The translations under genes and the position numbers were made by a program. A stretch of 62,808 nt of DNA, taken from positions 1 to 62,808 of the forward strand of contig SPJM01000343.1 in NCBI GenBank assembly GCA_006844585.1, written 5' to 3'. Each line of letters opens with the position of its first letter. The first letter of the stretch is position 1. This DNA comes from Methylococcaceae bacterium. GTDB taxonomy: Bacteria > Pseudomonadota > Gammaproteobacteria > Methylococcales > Methylomonadaceae. The notes under the pieces are model-generated. The model saw only the letters and a program-made list of their open reading frames with translations. It was not told the DNA's origin and made no database searches. This document shows positions 8,699-17,490 of this stretch, one piece after another.

Positions 8699-11248
8699 TT
8701 ATCCGACTATTTGTTTAGCGCCGAATTGATTGGTATTGATTAAAAAGCGTTCAAAGTCCGGTAATTCGAGAGGTTTGGCGAAATAATAGCCTTGAAAGAA
8801 GTTACAGTTTTTGGCTTTTAAAAATTGTAGTTGCTCTTGAGTTTCCACGCCTTCGGCAATGGTGTTGAGCTGCATATTTTTAGCCATGACGATGATGGTT
8901 TCGACAATGGCGGCGTTTTTGGGATTGTTTAAGCATTCGCGGACAAACGATTGATCGATTTTCAAGGTATCGATGGTGAATTCATTGAGATAGGCCAGGC
9001 TGGAGTAACCGGTGCCGAAATCGTCGATGGAAATGCGGATGCCCATATGGTGCAATTGCATGATCATGGCCTTGATGATTTGGGTGTTTTGCATCAGGCA
9101 GCTTTCCGTCAGCTCCAACTCCAAACGGTTGAGATTTTTCAAGCCGCTGGCAAAGACGATTTTATCTAATTCGGCAATAAAATTTTCATGATTGAATTGT
9201 TTAGGGGAAATATTGACGGCCAGATAATGAAATGAATCATCGCTCATCAAACTGCGGCTTTCCCAGTCTTTTAAATTGGCGCAGGCGGTTTCCAAAACCC
9301 AGTTGCCGATATCGAAAATAATGCCGCTTTCTTCGGCGATGGGGATGAATTCAGCCGGTGAAATCCAGCCGCGATCTTCCCGATGCCAGCGGATTAAGCA
9401 TTCAGCGCCGATAATTAAGCCGCGATGATCCATTTGCGGTTGGAAAAAAAGACTGAACTCATCGTTGTTCAGCGCTTTTTGTAAAGCGTTTTCTATATTG
9501 AAGCGTTTGATTTCCTGGTCCAACATGGACGGTTCGAAAAAAGTGTAATTTTTTCCGCCGTTGGCTTTGGATTTTTGCATGGAAAGATTGGCGAATTTGA
9601 CTAATTCCGAAGATTGATGGGTTTGATCCGGATACAGGCTGATGCCGATGCTGCAACTTATTAATAGTTCGGTATTGCCTATTTCAATCGGTTCCGCTAA
9701 GGTTGCCAGGATTTTTTCCGCCGCTGTTTTGGCGGCGGATTCGGCCTCTTGATAATTTGGACTCAAATTGGATAATAACAGGATAAATTCGTCGCCATTC
9801 AAGCGGGCGATGGTATTGCCCGGTTCGGTCAAGGATTTTAGTTTATAGGCGACTTGATTCAGCAAGTGATCGCCGGATCGTTGGCCTAAGCTGTCATTAA
9901 TGCGTTTAAAGCGATCCAGATCAATCAGTAAAGTCGCCAGGTGATTGTGGTTTTGTTGCGATTGCTGTATCGCCAGATCCAGGTGATCAAAAAACAAAGT
10001 ACGGTTAGCGATGCCGGTCAGCTCATCAAAATAAGCTAAATGCTGGATGTATTGTTCTTGTTGTTTTTGTTTGCTGATGTCAACAAAAACGCCCATGAAC
10101 AGCGTTTTGCTGAATTGGGTGATGCGCACGATGCTTAACCATTGAGGATAGACGTGGCCGTCAAAATGCTTGTTCCAAATTTCGCCTTGCCAATGGCCTT
10201 CGCTGAGCAAGGTAGCCCACAGCGAGGCGTAAAAGGATTTTTTGTGACGCCCGGATTGAAGGATGCTCATTTTCTTTTGTAATACATCTTTTTCCTGAAA
10301 GCCGGTGATTTTAGTAAAAGCCTTGTTAATGCGTAAGATGTGGGCGTTTTCATCGGTGATAACGATGCCCTCCAAGCTATTAGCGAAGTAGCTGGCGGCT
10401 AGAAACAATTCTTGTGAAGAGGTGACTCGTTCAATGAGTTGAGAAAATTTATCGCAAACCGCTTGAAAAAACGGTTGGATTTCATCAAGGCGATCACTTT
10501 CCAGACAGATCACGCCGATTTTTTCATCGGCGACCACCAGTTCCTGATAAAACAATTGCTGTTCATCAAGATAGGCGGTGATGGAAGCGCAATCGCCAAG
10601 CGGTAAAGTGTGTTGCCAGCTTTGTGAGTCATGACTGCTGTAAACTATCACACGACATTCATCATCTTGATGTTCATTCAATAAGACGGTGAGTCTGGAA
10701 CGAGTGCTGTTGAATAAGCGGCTCTCCTGAATTCTTTGCATGGCTTTTTGTAAAATCGACTCCAGGTCATTGAAGTGCTCTTCGGCCAACTCGGCGAGTT
10801 TTAGATTCAGGGTTTGCAGATTGTGGTGTTGCTCATGTTCAATCAGCGCTCGCCCGGCTCTTAGCATATATCGCACATGGTGCGCCAGTAGCGGCCAATT
10901 GATGGGTTTAGTAATAAAATCGGTGGCTCCGGCTTGATAAGATTTGTTCACGGAATCAATATCATCCAGGCCGGTCATCATCAATATCGGCAGCATCTCC
11001 AAATCTTCTCGGGCGCGAATTTGATAGCAGGTTTCTATGCCGTCTATACCGGGCATATTAATATCCAGCAAGACGATATTAATAGGCTGCTCATTTAATA
11101 TCTGTAAAGCCTCTTCGCCGGTTGCGCAACTGTGCAGAAAAAAATCGTTTTCGCGCTCCAAACATTCCCGCACCAGTATTTGGATGGCCGGGTCGTCATC
11201 GACGACGAGAACGTTGTTTTTCTGTTGTTTGATCACCTGGCTCTCCAT
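8699..11248 (-). CDS. Response regulator with PAS, GGDEF and EAL domains
   Basis: An 849-residue cytoplasmic protein. Domains in order: receiver (about 12-130, phosphoacceptor Asp62 in LLDINMPG, conserved Lys114), a GAF-like region (about 170-270, weak), PAS (about 283-395), GGDEF (about 405-575) and EAL (about 585-845). The GGDEF loop reads NGDEF (484-488), so cyclase activity is doubtful. The EAL signature reads ECL (616-618), but other phosphodiesterase motifs are kept: ELTES, DDFGTGYSS (742-750), KIDQSFV and AEGVE. The likely role is c-di-GMP breakdown controlled by phosphorylation from the adjacent sensor kinase. Its start codon overlaps the kinase stop by one base (TAATG), which indicates translational coupling. 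Confidence 0.92.
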   Translation of the reverse strand: MESQVIKQQKNNVLVVDDDPAIQILVRECLERENDFFLHSCATGEEALQILNEQPINIVLLDINMPGIDGIETCYQIRAREDLEMLPILMMTGLDDIDSVNKSYQAGATDFITKPINWPLLAHHVRYMLRAGRALIEHEQHHNLQTLNLKLAELAEEHFNDLESILQKAMQRIQESRLFNSTRSRLTVLLNEHQDDECRVIVYSSHDSQSWQHTLPLGDCASITAYLDEQQLFYQELVVADEKIGVICLESDRLDEIQPFFQAVCDKFSQLIERVTSSQELFLAASYFANSLEGIVITDENAHILRINKAFTKITGFQEKDVLQKKMSILQSGRHKKSFYASLWATLLSEGHWQGEIWNKHFDGHVYPQWLSIVRITQFSKTLFMGVFVDISKQKQQEQYIQHLAYFDELTGIANRTLFFDHLDLAIQQSQQNHNHLATLLIDLDRFKRINDSLGQRSGDHLLNQVAYKLKSLTEPGNTIARLNGDEFILLLSNLSPNYQEAESAAKTAAEKILATLAEPIEIGNTELLISCSIGISLYPDQTHQSSELVKFANLSMQKSKANGGKNYTFFEPSMLDQEIKRFNIENALQKALNNDEFSLFFQPQMDHRGLIIGAECLIRWHREDRGWISPAEFIPIAEESGIIFDIGNWVLETACANLKDWESRSLMSDDSFHYLAVNISPKQFNHENFIAELDKIVFASGLKNLNRLELELTESCLMQNTQIIKAMIMQLHHMGIRISIDDFGTGYSSLAYLNEFTIDTLKIDQSFVRECLNNPKNAAIVETIIVMAKNMQLNTIAEGVETQEQLQFLKAKNCNFFQGYYFAKPLELPDFERFLINTNQFGAKQIVG

Positions 11249-14040
11249 TATTGCGGATCAGATAATTTTAGACGAAGTGCGGCGGAGGCCAACTGAAATT
11301 CATCAAAAATATGGCTGCTGAGGCGGGTTATTTCATCTGGACTAAGGTCTGCTGATTTAGTTTCCAGACTTTTACATAACGCCGATAATTTATGAGCGCC
11401 CAAATTGGCGCTGCTGGATTTAATGCTGTGGGCGATGGATTTGATTTGTTTTTTATCCTTGTCTTCTATAGCTTGTTCCAGTAGATTCAATTGTTCTGCG
11501 GAGTTGGTTAAAAAAATCGTAATGACTTGTTCCAGGATGTTTTCGCCGCCGGGACGTTGCAGCCGGGCAATTTTATCCAGCGCTTTATAATCCAAGGGGT
11601 AATCCATTGCCGAGCTTTCCATCACTGGCGTGAGGTTAGGTTCCGCCTGTTGTTTTTTGCCCGGCAACCAATAGGCGATCATGGTGTTTAATTCGCGTTC
11701 GCTGAACGGCTTGCTGAGATAGTCATCCATACCGGAGGCCAAGCAATGACCGCGCACCCCGGAGATGGCGTCGGCGGTTAAGGCGATAATCGGAGTTGGC
11801 GGCATATGATTGCTTTTTTCATAGCGGCGGATTTCTTCGGTGGCTCGGTAGCCGTCTTTTTTAGGCATTTGGCAGTCCATAAACAGCAGATCGAAACGTT
11901 GTTTTTGAAAGGCTTCGACCACTTCAAAGCCATCATTGCTGAGGGTGGTTTGACATTCTATGTTGCTCAGCATTTCTTTCACCAAAATGCGATTGACCGG
12001 GTTGTCTTCGGCCACTAGGATTTTGCAATCCGGGAAATGAAAGAGATTATCAACGGTTGTGTCTGAGTGGGTGAAAGCATGATTGTCGCCGACAGTAATG
12101 CACTGGAACAATTGATTAAGGGTGTAGGGTTGTTCCAAGAATAACGGGTGGTCGCTGGGTTTGCCGCCACAGCAATAAATCAGGCGAAAAGATTTTTTTT
12201 CTAGCTTGCGTTTAAGAGTTTCGTCGAACAGCTCGTTATGGATGGCTTTTTGGTCTAAAAATAATAGATTATTGTGATGCTCAGCGGCTTGCTCAACGAT
12301 TTCAAATAAGTCTTCAATATGGTCAATAATTTGGGTGTCGATTTTCAGCGCATTCAACTGTCTACTCAGGATTTCGGTTTGCAAGGCGTTTTTTGACAAA
12401 ATGGTCGCCGAGCAATCATCGTATGCAAGGAATTCCTGCGTTTGTTGGGCGTCTGTCTCGAGTTCGATAGTGAAAAAGAAACGGCTGCCGATATTGGGCG
12501 TACTTTCCAATTCCAGCTTTGAGTTCATTAACTGTAATAACTGGTTGGCAATCGTTAGGCCAAGTCCGGTGCCGCCGTATTTGCGGCTGCTGCTTTCATC
12601 CGCTTGCGAAAAGGCGGCGAAAATTTTATCTTGATCTGATTGTTCAATGCCGACGCCGCAGTCGGCGATTTCAAAATAAAGCCGACAATGGCCGTTAACG
12701 CTTTGTTGTTTGACAATAAATTTGATATGTCCGGAGTGAGTAAATTTAATTGCGTTGCCGATTAGATTGGTGATGATTTGGTTTAAGCGGGCTTCATCGC
12801 CTTTCACTTTATAATGGCAGTTCGGCATGATGTCGTAGAAAAACTGTAGATTTTTTTCTCTGGCCTGTGGGCTGAGCAATTGTACGATGTGATCCAAACT
12901 GTTTAATAAAGTAAACGGTTCGTGATGAAGTTGAAATTTACCCGCTTCAATTTTGGATAAATCCAGAATTTGATTAATCAGCACCAGCAGACTTTTTCCT
13001 GATTCCAGAGTTAAATCTAAATAGCGTTGCTGGCGTTTATTGGGCGATGTTTTACTGAGCAATTCGGTAAATCCCAGAATAGCGTTCATCGGGGTGCGGA
13101 TTTCATGACTCATATTGGCCAGGAATTGTGATTTGGCGCGATTGGCGGCTTGCGCATCTTCCGCCAGTTTATTGGCGTGGACAATGGCCTTTTTTAATTG
13201 CCGGGTTCTGTTATCAATAACCGCTTCCTGATTTCGGTGTTGCCGTTCCACTTGTTGCCGATAGATTTGTAATTGTTTGATCATATTGTTGAAATCGGCT
13301 GCGAGTTCATTAATTTCATGACAGCTCTTGATTTCAATTTGTTGATCCAGTCGGCCTGCTGCGATTTGATGCGAAATTTTCGCCAGATTGGCGATGGGGC
13401 GGGTCACCTTGCGGGTGAAATAAAGGGTTAACGCCAAGCTGATAAAAATTAACGCTACCGCTAATATCAAAGCTCTTATGCTGGTGTTGATAATGGCCTG
13501 ATAAAAGGCGTCCAGCGATAAGCCGTAAAAAATATGACCGATAATTTCCTGTTCCTGAGCTTTATCGCCTAAATCCCATAATACTGATTCGTCATGTTGA
13601 GTGGAGCCGTAAACCGGGAAATAAAAGTTCAAGGTCGGATACTTTCGGCTATTGAAAATCAATTCGCCGAGTTCCGGTTTGCGGCTGTCGTTTAATGTGG
13701 TCGGTAACTGTTGCTGTTGATCGCGAAATTGCTCGCTGAGCAGGATTTGTTTTTTCTCATCGAAAAAAATGACGAAATGTATTTGATCCATTTTCGCCAT
13801 TTTTTCGGCTAATGCCTGTATTTCAGTAATGTTTTTGGTATACAAAGCCAATTCGGAATTCATCGCCAATAATTGGGCGATGAATTGGCCGTGGTTTTTC
13901 AGTCGATTATATTCAGTTTCCAGATTGTTGTATGTGCTCAACGTGGTGGAGGTAATAATGCTGAATAATATCAATGGAATGACAAAACCGTTGAATTTAG
14001 TGGTCAGCTTGACTGAGTGTCTGCCGTCAAAAAATTTCAT
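11248..14040 (-). CDS. Hybrid sensor histidine kinase (HAMP-HisKA-HATPase-REC-Hpt)
   Basis: About 930 residues. A membrane segment follows the N-terminus, then a periplasmic sensor region, a second membrane segment, HAMP, the phosphoacceptor box NMSHEIRTPMN, the ATP-binding domain (NLIGNAIKFTHSG, GTGLGLTI), a receiver with LLFMDCQMP, and a C-terminal Hpt domain with SIAHSIKSSSANLG. The layout is like BarA/TorS phosphorelay kinases. The start is the ATG at 14040 (MKFFDGRH), which has GGAAAG seven bases upstream; a longer reading to 14073 would overlap the previous gene more. It overlaps the end of the binding-protein gene by 14 bases. The phosphorelay target is probably the next gene, the receiver-GGDEF-EAL protein. 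Confidence 0.93.
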   Translation of the reverse strand: MKFFDGRHSVKLTTKFNGFVIPLILFSIITSTTLSTYNNLETEYNRLKNHGQFIAQLLAMNSELALYTKNITEIQALAEKMAKMDQIHFVIFFDEKKQILLSEQFRDQQQQLPTTLNDSRKPELGELIFNSRKYPTLNFYFPVYGSTQHDESVLWDLGDKAQEQEIIGHIFYGLSLDAFYQAIINTSIRALILAVALIFISLALTLYFTRKVTRPIANLAKISHQIAAGRLDQQIEIKSCHEINELAADFNNMIKQLQIYRQQVERQHRNQEAVIDNRTRQLKKAIVHANKLAEDAQAANRAKSQFLANMSHEIRTPMNAILGFTELLSKTSPNKRQQRYLDLTLESGKSLLVLINQILDLSKIEAGKFQLHHEPFTLLNSLDHIVQLLSPQAREKNLQFFYDIMPNCHYKVKGDEARLNQIITNLIGNAIKFTHSGHIKFIVKQQSVNGHCRLYFEIADCGVGIEQSDQDKIFAAFSQADESSSRKYGGTGLGLTIANQLLQLMNSKLELESTPNIGSRFFFTIELETDAQQTQEFLAYDDCSATILSKNALQTEILSRQLNALKIDTQIIDHIEDLFEIVEQAAEHHNNLLFLDQKAIHNELFDETLKRKLEKKSFRLIYCCGGKPSDHPLFLEQPYTLNQLFQCITVGDNHAFTHSDTTVDNLFHFPDCKILVAEDNPVNRILVKEMLSNIECQTTLSNDGFEVVEAFQKQRFDLLFMDCQMPKKDGYRATEEIRRYEKSNHMPPTPIIALTADAISGVRGHCLASGMDDYLSKPFSERELNTMIAYWLPGKKQQAEPNLTPVMESSAMDYPLDYKALDKIARLQRPGGENILEQVITIFLTNSAEQLNLLEQAIEDKDKKQIKSIAHSIKSSSANLGAHKLSALCKSLETKSADLSPDEITRLSSHIFDEFQLASAALRLKLSDPQ

Positions 14041-14935
14041 AAGCGCTTTCCACGATGGAGGACGGCAGCTCAATTTTCATATGTCGAGCCGTTTTGCTAT
14101 TGATTGAATAAAGTATTTTGCGCGGCGTTTCCAGGATTTTTATTTTTTTTTGACTGCTCAGTAATGGCTGTATTTTTTCGCCGCACTGTCTGCCCAGGTC
14201 TGCATAATCCCTTTCTAAAGCGTATAAAGCGCCGGCTTTCACCCACTGACTGGAATGCGCGACTAAGGGAATGCGATTACGAAATGAATACAGCAAAATG
14301 TGTTTAGCGGTTTGCGCGGTAAGAATGCTGCTGTTGGTAAAACTCCACAAGGCGCTGATGCTACGCGGGAGTTGAGTCAGTAGTTCAGGTAAATTGCGGT
14401 TATTATCCACCGCGACCAAATGAATGGGGAGCTTGAGCTTTTGCGCTAAGCTTTTGATTTCCGCTATATCATGATCATTTTTTTGCGGATGATAAAGCAC
14501 GGCGACCGGGCCGCTGTCGCTGAAAACTTTTTTAAGCCATTGTAGTTGAGTGACTAATGGAAACTCCAGCATCAGCACAGCTGTATGTTCGACCTGGCTG
14601 GTTAATTGTTGATCCAGAATCATACAGGCGCATATCGGTACTTGGCTGTAATGTTTGGCGGCAAAGGTCGTAGCTTGTTTGCCTAAGGTTAAAATGACAT
14701 CGGGAGGGGAATGCGTTGTTTCTTCATACAATGCATCTTCATCATTTCGATAGACAAGGATTTGTAGATTAAAGGGTTTGCTTTGGGTGGAAAAATATTC
14801 CTTCAAGCCCGAAATAACTTGTTGATAGGGCGGTTTTTGATAACTCATTAGCACTAAAACATGAGTGATCTCATTGCCGCCGGTAGAACAGGGCAGCCAT
14901 AGTATTAAACTGAAAAAACAGTGGATCCATCTCAT
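14027..14935 (-). CDS. Periplasmic ABC-type substrate-binding protein (TrpX-like), probably sensory
   Basis: A 302-residue protein with a signal peptide (first about 20 residues) and the opening THVLVLMSYQKPPYQQVISG, typical of the ABC_sub_bind family of periplasmic binding proteins. There is also a characteristic PDVILTLGKQAT segment. No permease or ATPase gene is next to it; instead it overlaps a sensor kinase gene and follows a TonB-dependent receptor gene. The likely role is presenting a ligand in the periplasm to the kinase rather than transport. The ligand is unknown; relatives bind small organic molecules such as amino acids. Confidence 0.8.
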   Translation of the reverse strand: MRWIHCFFSLILWLPCSTGGNEITHVLVLMSYQKPPYQQVISGLKEYFSTQSKPFNLQILVYRNDEDALYEETTHSPPDVILTLGKQATTFAAKHYSQVPICACMILDQQLTSQVEHTAVLMLEFPLVTQLQWLKKVFSDSGPVAVLYHPQKNDHDIAEIKSLAQKLKLPIHLVAVDNNRNLPELLTQLPRSISALWSFTNSSILTAQTAKHILLYSFRNRIPLVAHSSQWVKAGALYALERDYADLGRQCGEKIQPLLSSQKKIKILETPRKILYSINSKTARHMKIELPSSIVESAYEIF

Positions 14936-15017
14936 TATTGTCTGATGTTGATTCGATAGATTTTCTTATTGTAAATTCACAAAATTGCTACAGCCTTAAT
15001 GTTAAAAAAATAAGAGA

Positions 15018-16970
15018 CTAAAATTCATAATTAAACTTGAAGCGAAACTGTCGACCGTTTTGTTGTATGGTGTCGGAACTCAAATCAGTGGTGGATGGAT
15101 CATGGTAAGTCCGATCCAATAAATTATATAAACTAGCCGATAATTCCAGTCCCGGCAATAAGTTTTGGCTAAATAAGGTGGCGTTAGCCATCAAGTAACC
15201 GGGAACGCTACCCAGTGTGGAATTTCTCCGGCTGGTATATTGCAATTCAATTGCGCCGAAAACTTTTTCTCGCCATAACGGCGCGATCAGATTGAACTTA
15301 GTGAGGTGAGCCGGAGAATTTAAGGGTTTTCGAGGATTGTGCTTTTCTTTAGCGTATTGATAGGCGTAACTGAAACGGGTGCGCCAGCCGCCGACCCATT
15401 GTCCGGTCAATTCCACTTCCACCCCGTAAATATCCATATCGGTCTGGTTTTGGTAAATATTCGGATTGTCCGGCAATCCTTCGCCGGTTAATTGAATAAT
15501 GTCTTTGACTTCAAAGAAGTAGGGCGAAACGCTGGTGGTCATGTTCTGGTTGATTTTTTGTATCCATTCCAATTCATAGGTATAAATGTTTTCCGGTTGC
15601 AGTCCGCTACTTTGAATCCAGGTGTCGCTGAAGGTGTAGTTTTGTTCAAATGCGCTGGGCGCTCTGAAGGCCTGAGCGTAAATGAATTTTAAAGTGGTTG
15701 TATCCCAAGGTTGATAAATCAAGGCGGCGCGCGGATTAATGGTATCGCCGACGTGGCTGTAGTCGTCATAACGAAAGCCGGCGTTAATAATTAAATTGTC
15801 GAATATCTTGTATTCATCTTGTAGAAAAAGCCCGTAAGTCCAGCTTTCCTGCTGAGTATCGCCAAACACGGTTAACGGCGGCCCTTGGAAGCTACGCATT
15901 TCCTGATGGAAATTATCGCGATATTCGCCGCCGACGGTGATTAAATGATCGCCGATTTGTTTCGATAATTGCAGTTCGGTTCCCCACCAATGACCGTTAA
16001 AATCATCTTGATACAGTACTTTCGGTTCAAAAGCGTAATCGCCGTCAAAGCGGTAATAATCGTAATAAACTCTGGCCAATAGTGCTATATCATTGTCGAA
16101 ACTGCGTTCGTACAAAATGTCAGCATAGGCGCGCTCATCTACAAAAACATTTCTTTCATCATCGATAATGGTGCCAATGATTGGGTTAGAAAGGTCTTTG
16201 CCGCGTTGTACGAAACCGCCGCTGATCGTTAAGTCTTGATAGGAGAATTTAACGAAAGCGCGTTCACTGTCTTCGCCGTCTTTTTCGCTAGCAATGCCTA
16301 AGCCGGGGATTTCCACATGGGATTTGCCGCCGCTGTTTTGATAACTGATGGAGGTGTACAATTCAGCGCCGTTGGCGAATTTATCGCCGTAACTGACTTT
16401 ACCTTTGTATGATCGATAAGAACCCGCTTCACCGGTTATACCTGCGGTTTGCATATCGCGGCCTTGTTTAGTGATGACGTTGATGACGCCGAAAAAAGCG
16501 TTACTGCCGTATAGCGATGAGGAAGGTCCCCTGACCAATTCGACCCGTTTGATGTCATCAATATCAACAATAAATTCCGTGCCGATGGCGTTGTAATCGA
16601 CCAGGTTGTCGTTAATTCGATGGCCGTCGACCAGAATCAATATGCGATAGTTGTAATCGCCCGGGCGGTTGAAACCACGAATGCCAAGGCGGTGATACAC
16701 CCGGTCGTAACTGGTATACATGCCTTTCATACTGGATAGGACTTCCGCTAGCGTTCGGTAACCGTATTTTTTAATTTCATCAGCGCTTACAATGCTGACC
16801 GAGGCGGGCGCATTAGTAACTGGCTGGTCATGCTTGGAGGCGCTGTAAACAAATGAAATTTCTTCGAATAAAGCGCTTTCATCCGTCAATAAAGCCAATT
16901 GTTCTTCGGCGTTGAGGGAAGAAATAATGGAAACAGCAGGTAATACCGCTATTAGAAAATAATTTTTCAT
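15018..16970 (-). CDS. TonB-dependent outer-membrane receptor
   Basis: A 650-residue protein with a signal peptide ending near LNA, a plug domain (VSIVSADEIKKYGYRTLAEV, LGIRGFNRPGDYNYRILILV, VELVRGPSSSLYG) and a beta-barrel ending in the expected C-terminal Phe (FNYEF). The plug resembles vitamin B12/colicin-type receptors. The substrate cannot be told from the sequence; iron complexes, cobalamin, copper or lanthanide chelates are all possible in a methanotroph. It is the first gene of a five-gene operon that continues with a binding protein, a sensor kinase and c-di-GMP enzymes, which suggests a sensory as well as an uptake role. An 18-base palindrome lies about 75 bases upstream. Confidence 0.93.
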   Translation of the reverse strand: MKNYFLIAVLPAVSIISSLNAEEQLALLTDESALFEEISFVYSASKHDQPVTNAPASVSIVSADEIKKYGYRTLAEVLSSMKGMYTSYDRVYHRLGIRGFNRPGDYNYRILILVDGHRINDNLVDYNAIGTEFIVDIDDIKRVELVRGPSSSLYGSNAFFGVINVITKQGRDMQTAGITGEAGSYRSYKGKVSYGDKFANGAELYTSISYQNSGGKSHVEIPGLGIASEKDGEDSERAFVKFSYQDLTISGGFVQRGKDLSNPIIGTIIDDERNVFVDERAYADILYERSFDNDIALLARVYYDYYRFDGDYAFEPKVLYQDDFNGHWWGTELQLSKQIGDHLITVGGEYRDNFHQEMRSFQGPPLTVFGDTQQESWTYGLFLQDEYKIFDNLIINAGFRYDDYSHVGDTINPRAALIYQPWDTTTLKFIYAQAFRAPSAFEQNYTFSDTWIQSSGLQPENIYTYELEWIQKINQNMTTSVSPYFFEVKDIIQLTGEGLPDNPNIYQNQTDMDIYGVEVELTGQWVGGWRTRFSYAYQYAKEKHNPRKPLNSPAHLTKFNLIAPLWREKVFGAIELQYTSRRNSTLGSVPGYLMANATLFSQNLLPGLELSASLYNLLDRTYHDPSTTDLSSDTIQQNGRQFRFKFNYEF

Positions 16971-17045
16971 TTTACCTAACCAGAAAGAAATTTGGTTTTA
17001 TAGGGCGAAGTATAAATAAAACCGAAAGTGTTCAGATTAACCTTG

Positions 17046-17063
17046 TGTCAGCTTATGCTGACA
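17046..17063. promoter_or_regulatory. Perfect inverted repeat upstream of the TonB receptor gene
   Basis: TGTCAGC, four bases, GCTGACA, about 75-95 bases before the receptor start and about 180 bases before hipB. It has the shape of a dimeric regulator site. The nearest divergent gene, hipB, has its own differently built operators, so this site more likely controls the receptor operon. Confidence 0.45.
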
Positions 17064-17205
17064 ATTTAGCTCTGAGTCTAGTACAAATTGAATATTTTTG
17101 TTGCTGGATGTTGAAAAAAGAAAGGTTGTAGGGGAGGGCAAAAATGCAGCAAACCGTCGTAGAGTACTGCTCGGTAATAAAAGTGGCGTCATTTTGTCGT
17201 ATGTC

Positions 17206-17227
17206 TATAATATTACCCAACGGTAAT
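17206..17227 (+). promoter_or_regulatory. hipBA promoter -10 box and operator 1
   Basis: A perfect -10 box TATAAT (17206-17211) is followed at once by the palindrome ATTACC-N4-GGTAAT (17212-17227), which would cover the transcription start. The -35 region is poor. This is the geometry of an autorepressed toxin-antitoxin promoter. Confidence 0.65.
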
Positions 17228-17244
17228 TATTTTTCAAAGTTGAC

Positions 17245-17490
17245 ATGAACGATATCGAAAAAATACCTTACGGTAAGATTAACAGCGTAGCTGATATGGG
17301 GACGTTAGTTCGACAGCATCGTAAGTCTCGACAAGTGCGCATCAAAGACTTATCCGATATGGCAATGATCAGCGCTCGATTGATTGGTGAGTTTGAGCGG
17401 GGAAAAGCAACTTGCCAAATTGGCAAGGTGCTGCAGATTCTTAAGTTCTTAGGGCTTGAAATACGGATTGTTCCGCGGGGAGCGCCATGA
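17245..17490 (+). CDS. hipB: HipB-like antitoxin, XRE-family DNA-binding protein
   Basis: An 81-residue helix-turn-helix protein. The DNA-binding region runs from about residue 18 (MGTLVRQHRKSRQ) to 60, with the recognition helix near SARLIGEFERGKA. It is similar in size and fold pattern to E. coli HipB (88 residues). It would neutralise HipA and repress the operon through two matching TACC-N4-GGTA sites, one at the promoter and one inside the first codons of this gene. No good ribosome site precedes the ATG. The stop codon overlaps the start of hipA by four bases. Confidence 0.88.
   Translation: MNDIEKIPYGKINSVADMGTLVRQHRKSRQVRIKDLSDMAMISARLIGEFERGKATCQIGKVLQILKFLGLEIRIVPRGAP
17264..17275. 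promoter_or_regulatory. hipBA operator 2, inside the start of hipB
   Basis: TACC-TTAC-GGTA, the same half-sites and the same four-base spacing as operator 1, with centres exactly 50 bases apart. Its place downstream of the start codon would let bound HipB block elongation or form a loop with operator 1. Confidence 0.55.
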
